This document shows, piece by piece, positions 61,331-64,000 of a stretch of 64,000 nt of DNA. The notes beneath the pieces were generated by a model. The model worked only from the letters and a program-made list of their open reading frames with translations. It searched no databases and was not told where the DNA came from. Position numbers and translations under genes: made by a program. The DNA is taken from the NCBI RefSeq assembly GCF_900199205.1, contig NZ_OBMJ01000001.1, forward strand, positions 2,483,001 to 2,547,000, in the 5' to 3' direction. How positions within the stretch are numbered: position 1 is the stretch's first letter; every line of letters starts with the position of its first letter. The stretch is from Streptomyces sp. 1331.2. GTDB lineage: Bacteria > Actinomycetota > Actinomycetes > Streptomycetales > Streptomycetaceae.

Positions 61331-62452
61331 ATGTCGTCCCTCCGCCTGACCGCGCTCGACGCGCTGCACCGCGCCCTCGGCGCGACCATGACCGACTTCG
61401 CCGGCTGGGACATGCCGCTGCGCTACGGGAGCGAGCGCGAGGAGCACCTCGCCGTCCGTACCAAGGCCGGTCTGTTCGACCTCTCCCACATGGGCGAGAT
61501 CACCGTCACCGGCCCGCAGGCCGGCGAGATGCTGGACCACGCGCTGGTGGGCTTCGTCTCCGCGCTGGGCGTGCTGCGCGCCCGCTACACCATGATCTGC
61601 GCCGAGGACGGCGGCATCCTGGACGACCTGATCGTCTACCGCCTGCGCGAGGACGCCTTCCTGGTGGTCGCCAACGCCTCCAACGCCCAGCTGGTCCTCG
61701 ACGAGCTGATCGCCCGCGCCAAGGGCTTCGACGCCGTCGTCACCGACGACCGCGACACCTACGCGCTGATCGCCGTCCAGGGCCCGGAGTCCACCGCGAT
61801 CCTGGCCGGGACCACCGACGCCGACCTGCCCGGCCTGAAGTACTACGCGATCCTCCCGGCCCAGGTGGCCGGCCGCGAGGTGCTGCTCGCCCGTACCGGC
61901 TACACCGGCGAGGACGGCTTCGAGATCTTCTGCCACCCGGTCGACGCCGAGGCGATCTGGCAGGCGCTGACCGCCGAGGGCGAGGGCCGCGGCCTGATCC
62001 CGTGCGGCCTGTCCTGCCGCGACACGCTGCGCCTGGAGGCGGGCATGCCGCTGTACGGCCACGAGCTGTCCACCGACCTCACCCCGTTCGACGCGGGCCT
62101 GGGCCGGGTCGTCCGTTTCGACAAGACCACCAACGACGGCGCCTTCGTCGGCCGCAAGGCGCTGGAGCAGGCCGCCGCCGCGGCCGAGACCAACCCTCCG
62201 CGGGTGCTGGTCGGCCTGGTATCCGAGGGCAAGCGCGTCCCGCGCGCCGAGTACACCGTGGTCTCCACCGACGGTGCCCCGATCGGCCGGATCACCTCGG
62301 GCGCGCCCTCCCCGACGCTGGGCAAGCCGATCGCGATGGCGTACGTGGACGCGGCGCACGCGGCCCCCGGCACCACCGTCGCAGTGGACGTGCGCGGCAA
62401 GCACGAGCCGGTCGAGGTCGTGGCGCTGCCGTTCTACAAGCGCGCCCGCTGA
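61331..62452 (+). CDS. gcvT: Glycine cleavage system T protein (aminomethyltransferase)
   Basis: 373 aa. The folate-binding GcvT domain is clear: [35 protein letters not shown] at the N-terminus, [33 protein letters not shown], and a C-terminal GCV_T_C domain. ATG 61331 is preceded by GAGGAG 10 bases away; the upstream frame is riboswitch sequence. Transfers the methylene unit of glycine to tetrahydrofolate, with GcvP and GcvH. Controlled by the glycine riboswitch before it. Confidence 0.96.
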   Translation: MSSLRLTALDALHRALGATMTDFAGWDMPLRYGSEREEHLAVRTKAGLFDLSHMGEITVTGPQAGEMLDHALVGFVSALGVLRARYTMICAEDGGILDDLIVYRLREDAFLVVANASNAQLVLDELIARAKGFDAVVTDDRDTYALIAVQGPESTAILAGTTDADLPGLKYYAILPAQVAGREVLLARTGYTGEDGFEIFCHPVDAEAIWQALTAEGEGRGLIPCGLSCRDTLRLEAGMPLYGHELSTDLTPFDAGLGRVVRFDKTTNDGAFVGRKALEQAAAAAETNPPRVLVGLVSEGKRVPRAEYTVVSTDGAPIGRITSGAPSPTLGKPIAMAYVDAAHAAPGTTVAVDVRGKHEPVEVVALPFYKRAR

Positions 62453-62552
62453 CCGCCCTCCGGCACCCGATTCCCCCCATACCCGCACGTCGAAGCCGTC
62501 CTCGCGGCGGCCCGCTTCGCCGTACCCGCTTCCCATCCTGGAGAATGACGCC

Positions 62553-62927
62553 ATGAGCAACCCCCAGCACCTGCAGTACACCAAGGAGCACGAGTGGCTG
62601 ACGGCCGCCGAGGGCGGTGTCTCCACGGTCGGCATCACCAAGCACGCCGCCGACGCGCTCGGTGACATCGTCTACGTGCAGCTGCCCGAGGTCGGCGAGA
62701 CCGTGACGGCCGGCGAGACCTGTGGCGAGCTGGAGTCCACCAAGTCGGTCAGCGACCTGTACTCCCCGGTGACCGGCGAGGTCACCGAGGTCAACCAGGA
62801 CGTCCTGGACGACAACGGCCTGGTCAACAGCGCCCCCTTCGAGGGCGGCTGGCTGTTCAAGGTGCGCGTGGAGTCCACCGACGAGCTGCTCAGCGCGGAC
62901 GAGTACACCGCCCTCATCGGCGGCTGA
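62553..62927 (+). CDS. gcvH: Glycine cleavage system H protein
   Basis: 124-aa lipoyl carrier. The lipoylation Lys lies in [15 protein letters not shown] near residue 64. Starts at ATG 62553, 100 bases after gcvT and in the same operon, with TGGAGAA about 7 bases upstream. Shuttles the aminomethyl intermediate between the P, T and L proteins; gcvP is not in the window. Confidence 0.96.
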   Translation: MSNPQHLQYTKEHEWLTAAEGGVSTVGITKHAADALGDIVYVQLPEVGETVTAGETCGELESTKSVSDLYSPVTGEVTEVNQDVLDDNGLVNSAPFEGGWLFKVRVESTDELLSADEYTALIGG

Positions 62928-63013
62928 AACCCTGGCCGGGGCGGCCGTCGCGCGGCGGTCGCCCCTCCCCCCAGCCGCGGCCCCCTTTCCTCCTCCACCG
63001 GGAAGAACACACC

Positions 63014-64000
63014 ATGACGGTTCTCAACCAGTCCCTGCACGCCCTCGACCCGGAGATCGCCGCCGCGGTCGACGCCGAGCTGCACCGCCAGCAGACCACC
63101 CTGGAGATGATCGCCTCCGAGAACTTCGCCCCGGTGGCGGTCATGGAGGCCCAGGGCTCGGTGCTCACCAACAAGTACGCGGAGGGCTACCCCGGCCGCC
63201 GCTACTACGGCGGCTGCGAGCACGTCGACGTGGTCGAGCAGATCGCGATCGACCGCATCAAGGCCCTGTTCGGCGCCGAGCACGCCAACGTCCAGCCGCA
63301 CTCGGGTGCGCAGGCCAACGCCGCCGCGATGTTCGCGCTGATCCAGCCGGGCGACACCATCCTGGGCCTGAGCCTGGCCCACGGCGGTCACCTGACCCAC
63401 GGCATGAAGATCAACTTCTCCGGCAAGCTCTACAACGTGGCCGCGTACCACGTGGACGAGAAGACCGGCCTGGTCGACATGGCCGAGGTCGAGCGCCTGG
63501 CCAAGGAGCACCAGCCGAAGCTGATCATCGCCGGCTGGTCCGCCTACCCGCGCCAGCTGGACTTCGCCGAGTTCCGCCGGATCGCCGACGAGGTCGGCGC
63601 GCTGCTCATGGTGGACATGGCGCACTTCGCCGGCCTGGTGGCCGCCGGGCTGCACCCGAACCCGGTGCCTTACGCGGACGTGGTCACCACCACCACCCAC
63701 AAGACCCTGGGCGGCCCGCGCGGCGGCGTCATCCTGTCCAAGGCCGAGTGGGCCAAGAAGATCAACTCCGCGGTCTTCCCCGGCCAGCAGGGCGGCCCGC
63801 TGGAGCACGTGATCGCCGGCAAGGCGGTCGCCTTCAAGGTCGCCGCGTCCGAGGAGTTCAAGGAGCGCCAGCAGCGCACCCTGGACGGTGCCCGGATCCT
63901 CGCCGAGCGCCTGCTGCAGGCAGACGTCGCCGAGGCCGGCGCGTCCGTGCTCTCCGGCGGCACCGACGTCCACCTGGTCCTGGTCGACCTGCGCAACAGC
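63014..64000 (+). CDS. glyA: Serine hydroxymethyltransferase (3' end outside window)
   Basis: 329 residues of a protein usually near 420-430 aa; cut by the window end. Interconverts serine and glycine with tetrahydrofolate. PLP-binding Lys in [49 protein letters not shown] is the conserved substrate/cofactor segment. Third gene of gcvT-gcvH-glyA, so glycine cleavage and serine synthesis are made together under the glycine riboswitch. Confidence 0.96.
   Translation, partial: MTVLNQSLHALDPEIAAAVDAELHRQQTTLEMIASENFAPVAVMEAQGSVLTNKYAEGYPGRRYYGGCEHVDVVEQIAIDRIKALFGAEHANVQPHSGAQANAAAMFALIQPGDTILGLSLAHGGHLTHGMKINFSGKLYNVAAYHVDEKTGLVDMAEVERLAKEHQPKLIIAGWSAYPRQLDFAEFRRIADEVGALLMVDMAHFAGLVAAGLHPNPVPYADVVTTTTHKTLGGPRGGVILSKAEWAKKINSAVFPGQQGGPLEHVIAGKAVAFKVAASEEFKERQQRTLDGARILAERLLQADVAEAGASVLSGGTDVHLVLVDLRNS

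Overview
The window is high-GC actinobacterial DNA, almost certainly from a streptomycete (Streptomyces or the closely related Kitasatospora). The reasons are the extreme G/C bias at third codon positions, frequent GTG starts, a complete conservon (cvnABCD), an actinobacterial glycine riboswitch before gcvT, an ilvB leader peptide with an Ile-Leu-Val-Leu run, and a gene order (cvn - cimA - ilvE - leuB - serA - ilvC - ilvN - ilvB - gatBAC - ligA - mnmA - peptide ABC transporter - gcvT - gcvH - glyA) that resembles the core of the Streptomyces coelicolor chromosome as I recall it. Genus cannot be settled by eye. Most of the region is chromosomal core; no prophage, CRISPR array, rRNA or tRNA gene was seen.

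Layout. 1-5.4 kb: a conservon encoding a membrane histidine-kinase-like protein, a roadblock protein, a DUF742 protein and a small GTPase, ending at a perfect palindromic terminator. 5.4-10.5 kb: cimA, ilvE and leuB on the minus strand (citramalate, isoleucine and leucine synthesis), then a Uma2-type protein. 10.5-17 kb: a frameshifted YfhO-like membrane protein gene facing a large secreted subtilisin. 17.3-22.7 kb: serA, ilvC, ilvN, ilvB. Both cimA and ilvB are preceded by a short leader ORF with branched-chain codons and a terminator hairpin, so the pathway seems to be under at least two ribosome-mediated attenuators. 23-30 kb: a membrane GGDEF protein with a decayed EAL domain, a large LuxR-type ATPase regulator, and a small basic protein. 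30-39.4 kb: gatC-gatA-small membrane protein-gatB, a second GGDEF-EAL protein with an intact EAL domain (RmdB-like), ligA and a MetE-like protein.

39.4-52 kb is the more variable part: a secreted beta-helix protein with three C-terminal repeat units and an uncertain start codon, an SDR, a LOG-like protein, a methyltransferase coupled to a membrane protein, a divergent GlxA-type regulator / metallo-hydrolase pair, mnmA with its cysteine desulfurase, an IclR regulator overlapping a TRIC-like channel gene, and an acyltransferase. Several short tandem repeats lie in its gaps. 52-58.3 kb: a five-gene peptide ABC transporter operon. 58.7-64 kb: two SseB-family proteins, a 179-bp palindromic MITE-like element, the glycine riboswitch, and gcvT, gcvH and glyA (cut by the window end).

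Nothing here forms an obvious new multi-gene system. The best leads are the cimA leader peptide/attenuator, the matched Tyr/Gln-rich segments in two conservon proteins, the paired c-di-GMP enzymes with opposite states of their EAL domains, the likely AUU start of the beta-helix protein, and the SseB / glycine-riboswitch / serine-glycine gene neighbourhood.
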